Of a stretch of DNA of 64,000 nt, positions 11,021 to 23,008 are shown piece after piece. This stretch comes from Adineta ricciae (taxonomy: Eukaryota; Rotifera; Eurotatoria; Adinetida; Adinetidae): assembly GCA_905250025.1 (NCBI GenBank), contig CAJNOJ010000388.1, forward strand, positions 1-64,000, given 5' to 3'. The translations under genes were made by a program, and so were the position numbers. The stretch's first letter is position 1. Each line of letters starts with the position of its first letter. The notes under the pieces were generated by a model. The model saw only the letters and a program-made list of their open reading frames with translations. It had not been told where the DNA came from and ran no database searches.

Positions 11021-11248
11021 ATGTCGTCGGAATCACCCAACAAAGACACTGCCGCAGATGAAACAACATACGGTGACACAACCGGTAAAGCTGGTACTGC
11101 ACAACATGGTGGATCAGGTGGTGCTGGTGCTCCTAACATTACCGGCACTCACGGAGCACCATCAGGCGGTGGAACAACAACAACACACCCTACGGACAAT
11201 CCCAATCATGGTGCAAAATCCGAACATAGCGCTAGTTCGAATAGTTAA
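11021..11248 (+). CDS. Small Gly/Thr-rich disordered protein, allele A
   Basis: A 75-residue, very hydrophilic protein with no Cys, Trp or Phe and a single Tyr, rich in Gly, Thr, Ser, Ala, Asn and His; it opens MSSESPNKD. It has no signal peptide or helix-forming hydrophobic pattern and would be intrinsically disordered. It converges on a gene for a similar small protein (11374-11619, minus) with 125 bp between stops. Start chosen at the ATG after the ACAAACCAACAAC leader. The composition recalls stress- or desiccation-related disordered proteins of rotifers and tardigrades, but no LEA motif is visible, so this is only a suggestion. The B allele has a nonsense codon. Confidence 0.6.
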   Translation: MSSESPNKDTAADETTYGDTTGKAGTAQHGGSGGAGAPNITGTHGAPSGGGTTTTHPTDNPNHGAKSEHSASSNS

Positions 11249-11373
11249 ACGCATAAAAAACATTTTTTCATTCATATTCACGCAATATAATTCTTTTTTT
11301 GATTAAAAATGAATAGATGTTTATTTTTAAATCAATAAAGCTTGATTACTATAAAAAAAGAACTGCTTTTTTT

Positions 11374-11619
11374 CTATATGCACTGTTTATTAACATGTGG
11401 AATTCCACCTCCCCACGAATCACCGTGTTTATCAATGGGCGCTTTTTCTTGCGTATCGTTGTTGACAGTATCAAATGATGTCGATGCATCCGTACTTTTG
11501 CCAGTACCAATAAGATTTGTTGAACTACCTGCAGTTCCAATAGTGCCAGATGAAGCGTTGTTATTTCTCTCGGGAAGGTTATTCAAGGACGAATCGGCTT
11601 TCTGTGTCGGTGACGACAT
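11374..11619 (-). CDS. Small Ser/Thr/Asn-rich disordered protein, allele A
   Basis: 81 residues starting MSSPTQKAD, hydrophilic and low in complexity, with one Cys near the C-terminus. Like its convergent neighbour at 11021 it begins MSS, is rich in Gly/Thr/Asn and has a near-C-terminal HG or KHG element, so the two may be ancient duplicates. The B allele (27677-27922) keeps frame and length with a handful of substitutions, which supports a real gene. An upstream in-frame ATG would add 37 residues, but they look like leader sequence. Function is unknown. Confidence 0.6.
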   Translation of the reverse strand: MSSPTQKADSSLNNLPERNNNASSGTIGTAGSSTNLIGTGKSTDASTSFDTVNNDTQEKAPIDKHGDSWGGGIPHVNKQCI

Positions 11620-11799
11620 GGCGATAGAACAAATGATAAATGAATCTAAATATATTTTCACTCGATGATCAGCACAAGAGAACAGAAAAAGGAAAGTTTT
11701 ACTTTTCTTTATCAAAGGTCCACGTGTCACACAATGTCGTCGTATTTTTCGAGAAGATTAGTCAAAGTGAGTCCAGCCTGAATAAAATCCTAAGAGAGA

Positions 11800-12459
11800 A
11801 AGTCGACTTCTTCATGACGAGAATTCATCTACTAACCAGTTCATCCAGTCCTTCTTGAAAATAATAATGTACAAAAGCTTTCCGATGAAACATTCATTTC
11901 ATGGGATTTGAGTAAATATTTGTTTGAATTTCTTTTGAAACCCATCGATGATTATTTGACGAATGAATGATCTCTTCATCGATCATCTGCTTTGATACAT
12001 CGAATGATGAGACAAATGTTGGAAGAAAATAATGCAAGTTCGAATACGGACGCATACTTGCGATAAATTTACGTAAGTCACCATTTAGCTGGTCTAGGTA
12101 GAGTAGAGAATGTCTGACGAGTCGAACGGAAAATCGAAAACAAGTGGTAAAACCCGATATTGTTGATGCAATTATGTCATTTATTATTGTGAACGATTTT
12201 TATGTTCGATAACAAATGTCGTCGAAAGAAGTATGATCAAAACAGCACGCTATACATCGATATTTTCCATTAAGTAAGGCATTGCGAGTGTGATATTGTA
12301 TCGGATTACATCGTAATCACCAGAACCTGATGATTCGAACAAGCTGTTATTCATGAGGGTGAGCAGCGTGTGGTGTACGATTTCCGTTGAATTCTTGATA
12401 AAAAAAAATAAGATCATTTTCATTGGAAGTCGATTCCCAAAACTAAAAATATCTTTCAT
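11800..12459 (-). pseudogene. Divergent tubulin pseudogene, allele A
   Basis: A scrambled copy of the more complete tubulin-like pseudogene in haplotype B (28101-28808). Recognisable here are the piece before the YNATLS-type segment (ORF at 12250-12459) and the C-terminal part near 11800-12080. Compared with B it lacks over 100 bp in the middle and has further small indels. It lies directly 3' of the intact beta-tubulin gene on the same strand, which suggests an old tandem duplication followed by decay. Confidence 0.65.
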
Positions 12460-12645
12460 AGAGAAATCTTCTGAAATCCAAGCAATACTTTCGATCCAAT
12501 TTGAATCTGAACTATCTTCCGCATGATTTTACAAAAAAATGTTTCTTTGACAATAGTACGATTATTCATTTTATTATCAATGTACCAATCAATACAACAA
12601 CAAAAAAGTGTCGTTATAGAATTCAAATAGAAAAAGCATTTCAGT

Positions 12646-14272
12646 TTAAGCTTCTTCTTCCGCATCATCTAAAAACGTTCAAATACAACTCAGGAAATAT
12701 GTAAATTTCAGTTTACCTTCAACTGCTGCGTCTTGATATTGTTGATATTCGCTGATCAGATCATGCATATCCGATTCCGCTTCGGTAAACTCCTACAAAT
12801 AGGTCAAAGTGTCTACATTTGATTTTTGATCAACATTCAACACAAACCAGTTCGTCCATTCCTTCTCGAAGATACCAATGCACGAAGGCCTTTCGCGCAA
12901 ACATTGCCTTGAATTGTTCAGCAATACGTTTGAATAATTCTTGGATCGCGGTGTTATTTCCTAAATGTAGATCACATGAGAATATTTTGGTTTATAGGTC
13001 TAAAACTTACCGATGAATGTCGCAGACATTTTCAAACCTCGAGGTGGAATGTCACAAACGGCGGTTTTGACGTTATTTGGAATCCATTCGACAAAATTTG
13101 ATGAATTTTTGTTTTGAATGTTCAAAACTTGTTGCTCGACTTCTTTCATGGACATTTGACCACGGAAGATGGCAGCGACGGTTAAGTATCTTCCATGTCG
13201 AGGGTCACATGCTGCCATTATGTTGTTCACATCGAACATCTGTTGAGTTAATTCCATAACAGTCGAAGCACGATAACCTTCGGATGATCGAGATGTTAAT
13301 GGAGCAAAACCGGGAATGAAAAAGTGTAACCGAGGAAAGGGAACCATATTCACTGCTAATTTCCGTAAATCGGCATTCAATTGACCGGGAAAGCGAAGAC
13401 ATGTTGTCACACCGGACATAGTCAATGAAACTAAATGGTTGAGATCAGGATAAGTCGGCGTTGGCAATTTCAATGTTCGAAAGCAAATGTTATACAACGC
13501 TTCATTGTCAATACAGTACGTTTCGTCTGTATTTTCCACTAACTGATGGAGGGAAAACGTCGCGTTGTACGGTTCAACAACTGTGTCCGATACTAATGGA
13601 GATGGGACCACACTGAATGTCATCATGATACCTTCCGAGAAGAAACTCTTGATAAGAGAACTTGATGAAAAGATGAACTTACGATCGGGATATTCTTCAC
13701 GAACTTTTGAGATGAGTAGTGTTCCTAGACCTGATCCAGTTCCACCACCAAGTGAATGAGTTAGTTGAAAACCTTGAAGACAATCGCATGTTTCCGCTTC
13801 TTTACGGATTCTATCCAATACTGAATCTACTAACTCAGCACCTTCAGTATAGTGCCCTGTCGCCCAGTTATTTCCCGCCCCAGATTGACCTTAAATTCAT
13901 TTTTTTGAATATAAGCATACAATTTATCGCAATTAATTACCGAAAACAAAGTTATCCGGACGAAAAAGTGATCCATACTTTCCGCTTCGTACGGAATCCA
14001 TCGTTCCTGGTTCAAGATCAACAAGAACAGCACGCGGAACATATTTTCCTTCTTGTTTATTAATTTCATCATAATAAACATTCAGACGTTCTAATTGAAG
14101 GTCCGAAGTTCCGTGATACGTTCCTGTTGCATCAATTCCATGTTCATCGGAGATAATCTCCCAAAACTAGAAGCAAACGATGCATCTTTTCTCTCTTTGA
14201 TAGACTCCGTCATACTTTCGCTCCGATTTGATTCCCACATTGTCCAGCTTGTATATGTACGATTTCACGCAT
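12646..14272 (-). CDS. Beta-tubulin, allele A
   Basis: Seven exons read on the minus strand: 14272-14216, 14166-13941, 13889-13683, 13631-13011, 12960-12848, 12792-12717 and 12668-12646. They join to 441 codons including stop with consistent GT-AG splice sites and about 50 bp introns. The protein starts [19 protein letters not shown], has the GTP-binding GGGTGSG loop, PFPRLHFF and the acidic tail (QDAAVEDDAEEEA). At 440 residues it is near the usual 445. Beta-tubulin pairs with alpha-tubulin to form microtubules. It shows more substitutions than conventional beta-tubulins (for example YPDLNHLVS and SSEGYRAST), so it may be a specialised isotype. No frame break. Confidence 0.93.
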
Positions 14273-14567
14273 GATTTTGTGTTCGAAATGAGGAAGAACG
14301 TATACGCATTTATATTAGTCAGAATATTATCGTTGCACAATATAATGAAAATATTCGATCATCCGGAACGATTTTTGAGTAGGCTTTTTCTCGCCTCTTA
14401 TACGTAAATCACCTTTTCTTCATTCTAAAGTAGGTATCGAAAACATACACGTCTTTTGTGGGTGTCAAATCTTCGACGGATGAAATAAACTGACATCTTT
14501 ACTGTAATTTTATCATTTGTTGATGTTTTCTCTTCATTTCTGAGCATTTTTATGAGTGTATTTTTAA

Positions 14568-15342
14568 ATGAATCGAATATCGAAACTCGATTTTACGGGT
14601 TTAAAGAATCTTTTATCGTCATCTTTGAGATCTTTCTTAATACATCCATCATCTGATCTAAAACGTGAAGATGAAACAAATGACTCAGAGTTTTATTCCA
14701 CACCACGCTTCGTCCATCATATAGACGATCGAGCTCGAGCCGTTCTCTCTCAGTTCTACACTTATGCAATCAAACAATCACCTGAAACGTTCACATTGGA
14801 TTTATGTTCATCGTGGACTTCGCATCTACCGGAAAATTTCGTTGGTAAATTTCATCGAAGTCCGTTCATTGTAATTTGATGTTTTTATTCAAGGTCGAGT
14901 TCATGGTCTTGGAATGAATGAGTTAGAATTAAGAGAAAATCAATCTTTGAACGGAGGTTATACAGTACAAGATTTAAATTCGAATCCTTCGTTATCGAAA
15001 TTTTCTTCGAATACATTCGATGCGGTGATCTGCTCTGTTTCGATTGATTACCTCATCCATCCAATCGAAATATTTCACGAAATCGGAAGAATTCTTAAGC
15101 CGAATGGTTTATTCATAACTTCGTTCTCTAATCGTTGTTTTCCGACGAAAGTTATCCAAAGATGGCTTTCTATGAACGAACGTCAACGCTTCGAATGGGT
15201 AGCAAATTATTTTCTTCAAACAAACATTTATTTCGATCCGAAAACAATCAAAGCCTACTCTTTCTTTGATGGCGAATTTCTACCAACTACTGATAAAGAA
15301 TTTATTGATCCGATGTACATTGTGTTAGGAAACAAAAATTAA
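14568..15342 (+). CDS. SAM-dependent methyltransferase-like protein, allele A
   Basis: Two exons, 14568-14844 and 14894-15342, splicing to 241 residues. The first exon ends in LDLCSSWTSHLPENF, where class I methyltransferases have the SAM-binding motif I; the second holds FDAVICSVSIDYL (motif II) and EIGRILKPNGLFITSFSNR (post-II). These mark a methyltransferase type 11 fold. Substrate is unknown. The canonical Gly-rich loop is replaced by CSSWTSH, so SAM binding may be altered. The stop codon overlaps the end of the convergent transporter gene by 4 bp, a geometry kept in haplotype B. The allele is 30860-31634. Confidence 0.8.
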
Positions 15343-17604
15343 ACAATGTCATCAAGTAGGATATGAACAATTTGCATAAATTTCCGCCGTTTAGCTTCGT
15401 CTAAAGCTGAATTCCCCCATCGATCTTTGTGTGTTCTGCCGTTATCACCACAATGCTGTAAGACTTTAACAACGTTTATGTAACCATTCAATGCCGCCCA
15501 ATGCATCGGAGTTCGTCCGTCATAATCTGCATACGTGTTGGATGCTGACAAGACTCCGCTCATGAGAAGACTTTTGATTAATTCGGCTTCGTTGTTTAAA
15601 ACTAGTGTTGCGAAACGGAAAATTTTTTTCCATTTTTTTACCGAATCAATAAAAGTTTTGGTGGATTTCGACGACAAATCCGAAGATATTCCTGTCGTTG
15701 TTGTTGACAACGGTAATTTCGATTCTTTGCTTTGATATTCTTTTAGATATTCGGCAACTTGATTATGTCCGTAACGATAAGCTTCTTCGATCGGTGTAAA
15801 TCCCCAACGATCTTCTTGATTAATCCAGTGTAAATCTTGCTTTTTCACTAAGGAATGTTTACATAAAAACTGAATACTCGATAGTTGACCTTCAGCGGCA
15901 GCGATATGTGCCGCAGAACGAAAATCATAATCGACGCTATCTGCACGAAATTGCGGAAACTGTTTGAGGATATTTATCATTTGTTTCACATTTCCTTCAC
16001 CCGCAGCTGTGCAAAACAAAGCTGGTAATAAACTTGCCTCTGTAATTTTCCTCGATTTCCTTTCGATCACTTCCTTCTTCTCCCCAAAATCATCTTCGAT
16101 ATTAATGTCATCAAGTTCATCATCCTCAAGGAAAATATTTGTGGTATTTTTCACCAAATCAGCTCGCCAATGTTGAAGATAAAACGTGATTTGATTATCA
16201 GACAATCGTACTGCATCATCTAACGGCGTATGACCGTAATGATCGACAATCGATGTCGATGCATTTCCTTCTTCGACTAAGTATTTGACGATTAAATAAT
16301 GATGTCCACACACGGCTAAATGCAATGCCGTTCGTCCATTATGATCAAATAGATTTGGATTAACTCCACAAGCGATTAAGTATTGTACCGCTTCGAGATT
16401 TCCTTCGAACGAAAATGCACAGAGGAAAAATATCAGCTCTTTCATCTTCGATATAGGCATTCGGGCGCCTTTTATGTAAAGATAAGGTATGAGGTGAAAA
16501 TGTCCGTGACAAAATGCATCGTACAATGGCGTTCCACCGAAATCGTCGATCAGATTCGTATCTGCATGGAATTTTTCAATTAACATTCGACATATTTTTA
16601 TGTTTCCGTCGCACGCAGCTAGATGCAGTGAACTTCGAAAATCGTAGTCGGTTGCGTTGACATCCGCACCTTCGTTTAGTAAAGATTTAAGATTGAACCA
16701 ATCATTTTGATGAGTGTAAGAACATAGAAGTATCGGAACGAATTCATTTTCGATGGTTGATAAATCTTCGTCGGGAATATTTTGATTTCCTCCGACTTTT
16801 TGAAGGATTATCGATAAATCATCCAAAAATTGAAAATGCATTTTCACCAAATTCGACAAACGAAATCGTCGTAGATGATCTTCCGGAATGCTCATCGATC
16901 GAAGTCTGATTCCGATCAGATATTTACTCGATCCACCTAATAAACACAAAAACCAACAGATAATTATCGACGGCAACATTAGTGGCAATTTTCCAAATAC
17001 AGGAAAGTATTTAATCAAACCAACTTGCACAAAAACGGTCATTACTGATCCAAATATCATATAAAGCCAGATGTGAGGTCCATGTAAGACGAAGAACATT
17101 CCTCCTAGTATTTGAAATGTCAATGCAGAGTTCAGACCCCACAGACCTTGACGAATCTCATCCAGTGATACTTGGAATAAATAAATCGAAGTTATTTGAC
17201 CCACGATCGTACCGATTAACGCGAGAATTGTCAATCTTAACGAACAAATCGATACACCCAACAGAATAATCAGACCGGTTAGAACATTATTAATTAGATA
17301 AACTTGACTTATGCTGGAGAAGATTCCGTCGATGAAACCGATCGTTGATGGCCAAAATGAAGTTGTATTTGTGCCATTGGATATTTCGGTGAGATTTGAT
17401 ATGAACAAATCGAGTTCGGTAGGAGAGGAATGGAATTTGGTTGTGGAAATTAACCAGAGGAACGAACACAGATGAGAACTAAATGTAAATGGTGAAATAT
17501 CGAATCTCACAACGAATATTTTACAAAGTGCAACGAAGAAGATGGTTGAACAAATGCAAAAAAATACCATTGGTCCGATAAGATGAAAAAAAGTGTGACC
17601 GGGT
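15339..17604 (-). CDS. Urea transporter-ankyrin fusion, allele A, 3' part cut by assembly join
   Basis: This is the 3' 2,266 bp of the large second exon; the 5' remainder of the gene lies at 38418-39278. It encodes the second half of the urea-channel fold (NNVLTGL, GLWGLNSALTF, GGMFFVLHGPH) and then three blocks of ankyrin repeats (LHLAACDGN, ALHLAVCGHH, AAHIAAAEG, PMHWAALNGY). The C-terminus is at 15339. It runs without a stop right up to the n at 17605. The last 143 bases repeat exactly at 38418-38560, so the break is technical and not biological. The complete gene is described at 31631-34614. Confidence 0.85.
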
Positions 17605-17605
17605 N
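17605..17605. other. Single n: contig join
   Basis: One unknown base marks a junction. To the left the sequence is inside the A-haplotype transporter exon; to the right it starts abruptly inside the RING/TRAF gene, matching 6424 onward. Some scaffolders insert one n when two contigs are predicted to touch or overlap. Confidence 0.9.
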
Positions 17606-18196
17606 CCTTTGCAACAGTTTCTTCTTCCTATTGTGAACACAGATGCTGAACAAGAAATACAAAGGAAATATGCTAATTTACCATGGTATCGTCGTATATC
17701 ATCTTTAATTCATCTTATTTTGACGAACCCATTCGATGCTTTACATATTATTTTCATCATAATGTTTACTGGCTTTTTCTTTGGTATTGGATTTGTTGGT
17801 GCATATTTTCTCATACTCTCTGTTCGCCTGTTTCAAAACATATTCGTTGGTCTTATTTCGGTGATTTTCTTCACTGGGCTTCTACATTTCATTGCACCGT
17901 GGATTTTAAGTTTGATCAATGATAGTTCGGTGATTTTATTTTCTGCTCTTACCTGTTTCTTCGTGGGATGTTCAGCTATTCATGCCAATGCTCATCTCTT
18001 GCAAAATAAGTTTCCAGTCAAACTACTGTTGTCCATGTATATCGGAGCACTTGTCGCGACAAAAATCATCTTGGTTCTCATTCGTTTGTATTTCCTATGG
18101 ATACCAACTTCCGTAACAGCAACTTTTACCACCACGTGCGGTATTTTTATTACCTTAATATTTCGATACATTTCTTCGTTGCGGCAACCATCATAG
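17606..18196 (+). CDS. RING/TRAF membrane protein, allele B, 3' part
   Basis: Allele of 5893-7014, cut at the contig edge so that the RING and most zinc fingers are missing; only the linker and the four hydrophobic segments remain (about 195 codons). It aligns to A without indels. A 53 bp patch at 17782-17834 differs from A at about half of its bases and changes the first TM helix, while flanking sequence is nearly identical. The frame is open to the same stop as A. Confidence 0.8.
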   Translation, partial: PLQQFLLPIVNTDAEQEIQRKYANLPWYRRISSLIHLILTNPFDALHIIFIIMFTGFFFGIGFVGAYFLILSVRLFQNIFVGLISVIFFTGLLHFIAPWILSLINDSSVILFSALTCFFVGCSAIHANAHLLQNKFPVKLLLSMYIGALVATKIILVLIRLYFLWIPTSVTATFTTTCGIFITLIFRYISSLRQPS

Positions 18197-18429
18197 AAAA
18201 CAATTGTACCAGAATTATTTCACTAAATCTATATATTTTTACAACCTAAAATCATAATAAAAGACAGAAAACTAAAGTGTATAACTTCCATTGAGATAAA
18301 AATACGCATATTATCTTTGTAATAATCGCAATATTGTTTATTTTATGTGAGAAAACTAATGATAACAATTTTCCGCTGTTTATCACCAGGATATTCAAAA
18401 ATAGTTCAGCTATTGAAAGTAATCAAATT

Positions 18430-18950
18430 ATGGCGATGACATTTTTGTGAAAGTTTCGTTTCGAAATAGTTTCGAGTAAATACAAGATGTTCATTTAGAT
18501 TTGAAAAAAGTACGATCTTATGATACAATCGAATCATATCAGTAGAATGCGTGTGGATTTTCATCTCGTCGATGTCAATATTGTGAAAATCTAATCAACA
18601 GATAAGTAGTTATGTTAAATGCGATCATCGTTTTCGTTTGGTTTTCATGAAACAATATGAATTATTCTATGTGGCAGATGACTCGGAAGAAAGTGAAGAA
18701 GATTTCATTCCAGCGCTTCCCCGTTCGGCACCAGAAAACAGTCTCTGTGAATTTTTATATAGCTGTGTATGTACAGCAGAAGAACAACAGATACAGATGG
18801 AAGATTATTATTGTTTGTTACGTATATAACGTCGCTTATTTATGAGAAACCATTCAATAGTTTACATATCATTCTTCTCGTATTCTATTCCGATCTAAGT
18901 TGTCAGTTTATCGAAATATATGCGTCCATGTTTTTTTTCCTTTTCAAATA
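18430..18950 (+). pseudogene. Second RING/TRAF copy, decayed
   Basis: Scattered similarity to the RING/TRAF gene: a KWLRT-like start, an RSYDT segment, a CRYCE-like segment and a hydrophobic piece near 18850-18950, in the right order but with stops and frame changes between. A 63-codon frame (18638-18829), rich in acidic residues, lies inside it. Its first 35 bp match the left side of the fusion at 7262 in haplotype A. Confidence 0.55.
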
Positions 18951-19985
18951 GTATTTTAGATGTCAGTCGCGATTTACAATTTTGAAGAGTATCGATCAGA
19001 AATAAATCATTTCATGGCAGACGAAAAAACGGAGTTGAAGTAGTTTCAAGTTGCTCGGAGTAACTCGCCGCATAACTAAGATTTATGCTGAAGTACTTGA
19101 AAGGATCGTGATGATATTCTGTAGCGCGTTCGAAAATGTCCAATAAGATGAAATGGTAGCACAAGAATATCAAAATTTGTCTTACAGAGAATTAATCACT
19201 GGTGAAAGAAAGAAAATATTACAAGGAAGTCCAACAATCGTCGCATAATAGCATGAGATGGATCCGTTTTTACTTCAATTGCAGCTGAAATGTTGATTGT
19301 TTCATGAACTAACTTAGTACTAAAAGTTATTTTGAATTTTTAAATGTATATGAGTGTAGTCATTGAAGCTCTCTCCAGAACCCGTGTACAAAGCGAAGCC
19401 AAATGTATCCAACGGAAGAATACTCACCCGAGACTATGATCATATGCTTTTCTCTTGTTTACATTGCGTTTATTGCGACTCACTCGAAAGTAAGCAAAGC
19501 GTCAGTCACATCATGTTGTCATTCAATACTATTGCATGAATAAAGAGCTTTCATGACGCGATTGGAACTTGCCGAAGAGTGGTATATCATATACTGAGCT
19601 GATTTGTGAAAGACTTAATAAAAAGTATCAGATGAATATAAAACAGTTGTTAGATATCATCCAAATGTTATTTTCAAGTTTGCCGTGAATCATTTATTAA
19701 ACACAACATGAGAAGACAAATATTCTTATCTATGATGTTATTCGCCATGAGTAATAGAATAACATATCACTCGTAGATTCAATATAAAATACTCCATGTT
19801 CTTTTTGTCATTTTCTATTCTCGCTCATTATGAATAGAATCAGACGATTGCTGAAAATACAGATTCGTAATGAGAAAAATGAAAAGTTACCACGTAAGTC
19901 CCCTTCGAAGTGTAAATAACATTTACTAATAGCTCTTGTGTATATCTCTATCGATATAGTTACATTGAATACACATACGTAAGTA
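18951..19985. other. Intergenic, haplotype B only
   Basis: About 1 kb without a supported gene, present only in haplotype B. A short frame with a GT donor at 19830-19894 (MNRIRRLLK start) could be a 5' exon but has no convincing partner. The end holds the promoter of the F-box gene. Confidence 0.45.
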
Positions 19986-21780
19986 ATGAATCACATGATT
20001 TCCTCCTTGTATCGTTGTTTTTCTGTTTCTATTGCAAGAACGCGTTCGATTACACATCTTGAAGATTTCTCTAATGAAATTTTCTTAGAAATTTTCGATT
20101 ATTTGGAAGGTTGTGACATTCATCATTCATTCCACAATTTGAACTCTCGCTTTCGACAACTTCTTACATCTTCAGTTCTACTCAAAATTCAACTTTCTTC
20201 GGAAACAGTATCAAATGTTGAAGAATGTTACAAAACGATTATCATTCCAAACCAACATCGTCTTCTGTCACTAGATCTGACAGGTAGTGATATAATTAAT
20301 GACTTTTTTAGCTATTGTACTCGTAATTCTTCATTTGGTGCTCTTCAATCCATTGTTTTACATCGTATTCTTATCGGTGAACTTCTTCATTCCGACTTAA
20401 AATCTTTATCGAATCTTTTGTCATTAACGGTTGACCGCGCTGTGTTATTATTCGAAGATGTCAGTGATGTTTATCGAATGATATTTTCTCTTCCGGTCTT
20501 GAAATACATTAAAATGTCATTCGAAGTGGATTTCGACTTAAACGATGATAATTCGATCAACATCTGTCTACCTGTTATTATGAATGAACAATGCAGCAAG
20601 ATTGAATATATGTTTATTGAACATACTTGTAAATTTGATGGATTGATATCTTTACTTCATCATACACCACAATTACGTCGTCTGATTTGTACTGATTTAC
20701 AGAAGGCGGATAGAAAAGTTGATAGTGAACAGATTCCAACATTATTATATTTGAAAAATCTACGCATTGATCGATGTTATATAGATTTTGATGATTTCGA
20801 AATGCTTATCAAGAAAATATCTTCGCAACTAGAAGAATTATGTGTACGACGAGATTTTGACCTGACTTATCTTAACGCTAATCGATGGGAAATGTTGATA
20901 ACGGACTTTCTACCACATCTAAAAAGATTCACATACAATTGCTTTGGAAGCAATTCAAGAGTGCTTAAAGATCGAAATCTGGGTGAAGTTATACATCGAT
21001 TCATTTCACCGTTCTGGATAAATAAACGATGGATGTTAGATTTTGTAATTAACTATGTTGTGATTTATTTCTCTGTTTGTTCAACAAAGTAAACTCTTAC
21101 AAATTATTTTCAATCAATTCTGATTGTTTATGTGGTTTTTTTTAAATAGAAAAACATGCTTTGATTTTGGAGAGACCATTGTGAAGTATCCAAAGTCAGA
21201 CGAATATGTCGATCAAAGACAAAGTAGTCCAACCTGTGAACTCACGATGGATCGTTTTCTTTCCAGTATTGAACGGAACCAATCGTTCTTGCGTGACTGT
21301 GAATGCATCTTTAATTCAGTTAAATTTACTCATTTAACGATCAATTGTCACGAGATTTCTTCGCAAATACTCACTCAAATTATCCAATTGTTACCGCATC
21401 TCAACTCATTGCATATCTTATCAATATGGTCTATCGAAACCAGTGTTCTTCCGCCGATGTCAGTCGAAAATAAAATAACAAAAGTCAAACTCACGCAGAT
21501 GACTAGGATGGACAATGTGACATTTCTTCTTTCGCTTTGTCCGTCTATGGAATATTTTCAAGTAAATCTCTCCGACCGGAAGAATGTGAAAAAGCTCGTT
21601 CAATTGATTCTACAGGAGGTCGACGTGTATGTTCCTCTTCTCTCTTATTTATGTGTCAATATTCCCAGTAATGACGAACAACTACTGAACGAATTACGAA
21701 CATTGATCGATACTAAACATCTATTAGAGAACTACACAATGAGACGAATTAATGATAATTTGATTTTGAAAAAGCACTAA
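19986..21780 (+). CDS. F-box/leucine-rich protein, full length
   Basis: Two exons, 19986-21088 and 21150-21780, joined across a 61 bp intron; the frame closes at 578 codons including stop. The F-box is at about residues 24-66 (FSNEIFLEIFDYLEG). The rest is leucine-rich, with repeats such as SNLLSLTV, PQLRRLIC and LPHLKRFTY, an FISPFW segment before the intron, and LTINCHEI and LPHLNSLHIL after it. By family it is a substrate receptor of an SCF ubiquitin ligase; the target is unknown. This gene lies in the 5.2 kb present only in haplotype B. It is a distant paralogue of 3603-4601. If the intron is not removed, the protein would end at 21092 after 368 residues. Confidence 0.72.
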
Positions 21781-22198
21781 TCTTGATCTATTGATAATCA
21801 TATTTTGATTGAACAAATTGGAAAACAAATAAGATATGGATACTTTTTCAATACTTACATTCTGAAGATATTTATAAAGGATTGTGTTCCGTATTTTCAC
21901 TGTGAAAGAATTCGTTTAGTCTTACGGTACTTACTCATTCATCAATAGATCTGTTCTCGTAGTGCATCAAATTGAAACACTAAAGGAAACTCCCGAAACG
22001 TAACTATTTAGAAACAAGATTAATTCTAGAGACTATTCGAGGGCTTTTAACTCTTCACGAACGCTTCTAAAGCCATCGAGAAATGATAGAACAAGAGCAA
22101 CACGTCACAAAAATTATTTTTCTGAATGATTAATCTTCTAATCCTTTCACTCGTTTCTTCTTTTTTGCAACGAAAACATAACATCACACATCTTACAA
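21781..22198. other. Intergenic
   Basis: About 420 bp between the F-box gene and the GPCR pseudogene; AT-rich, no gene seen. The final part resembles the leader of the intact receptor gene. Confidence 0.5.
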
Positions 22199-23008
22199 AT
22201 GTCATCTACCGTCGATGTGCAAACAACTATTAAGGCCACTCATTGGCTGAACTATGTTTTCGCAATCCCAATGATCATCTTTGGACTCATCGGATCAATC
22301 TTAACAGCTTTAGTTTTTGCCAGACGCCGAGCATTTTGGCAAAATCCAATCATCACAACAATTCATCGTCTGATTGTTCTTGCGAATGGATTTGGAATAG
22401 TTTTATGCTGCTCTGAAGAACCGTTTCCATAATATGAAAACTGTTCGTCTAGCAATTTGTGAAACGATCCTTTTGTGGCTAATTTTCTGAACTTTCCAAT
22501 AATTCGTGCACAATGAATAATTATTATGCTCGATTGCTCAAGATTTATGTCGTAACACCCTTGTTCTTCACTGTGATTCCAGTGACTCTGATCATCATTG
22601 TTCTGCAAGGAATGATTCGAAACATTCGTCAACTTACACTGAACAGTTGTCAACAAGATCGGTTCGAACGACAAATTCGTCGAATGTTGATTGTTCAACG
22701 AATTCTCCTCGCAGCATCAGGATTTCCATTTGCATTGGAATCCGCTTATCTCCATGCCACAAGCACAACACAAAAGTCAAGTCTTCACAAGACAGTTGAA
22801 AATCTTTTTTTACAGATCCTTCGCTTCGTTTTCCATATGAATTTCGTTGGAACGTTGTATTTTTATTTATATATTTCGAGTGAGAAGTGCGAAAAATACT
22901 CCAAGAGTTATTTATGAAATTTTGTTAGTACAATATGATTGCTCCTGCAAGAGTTACTGCTGACAATCAAATGGTTTTATCAGCATTGAACTCTTCAAAT
23001 CCGACTTG
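22199..23008 (+). pseudogene. Rhodopsin-like receptor, broken copy
   Basis: Paralogue of the receptor at 1963-2952. TM1 and TM2 are readable at 22199-22380. Then part of TM2-TM3 is deleted, a stop follows at 22430-22432, TM4 is largely lost, and TM5-TM7 is readable at 22513-22900. A last frameshift comes in the KCEKYSKS segment before the original stop near 23008. At least three lesions make a working receptor very unlikely. The fragment at 5065-5360 in haplotype A resembles this copy more than the intact gene. Confidence 0.8.

Noticed and set aside
13632..13682. Extra 17-residue insertion in beta-tubulin ([14 protein letters not shown] segment)
   Set aside because: It starts GTAAGT and ends AG, has intron size, and removing it restores the normal tubulin sequence; the frame is open by chance.
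19830..19894. Extra 5' exon of the F-box gene (MNRIRRLLK)
   Set aside because: It has a donor-like site, but no in-frame acceptor links it convincingly to the F-box start.
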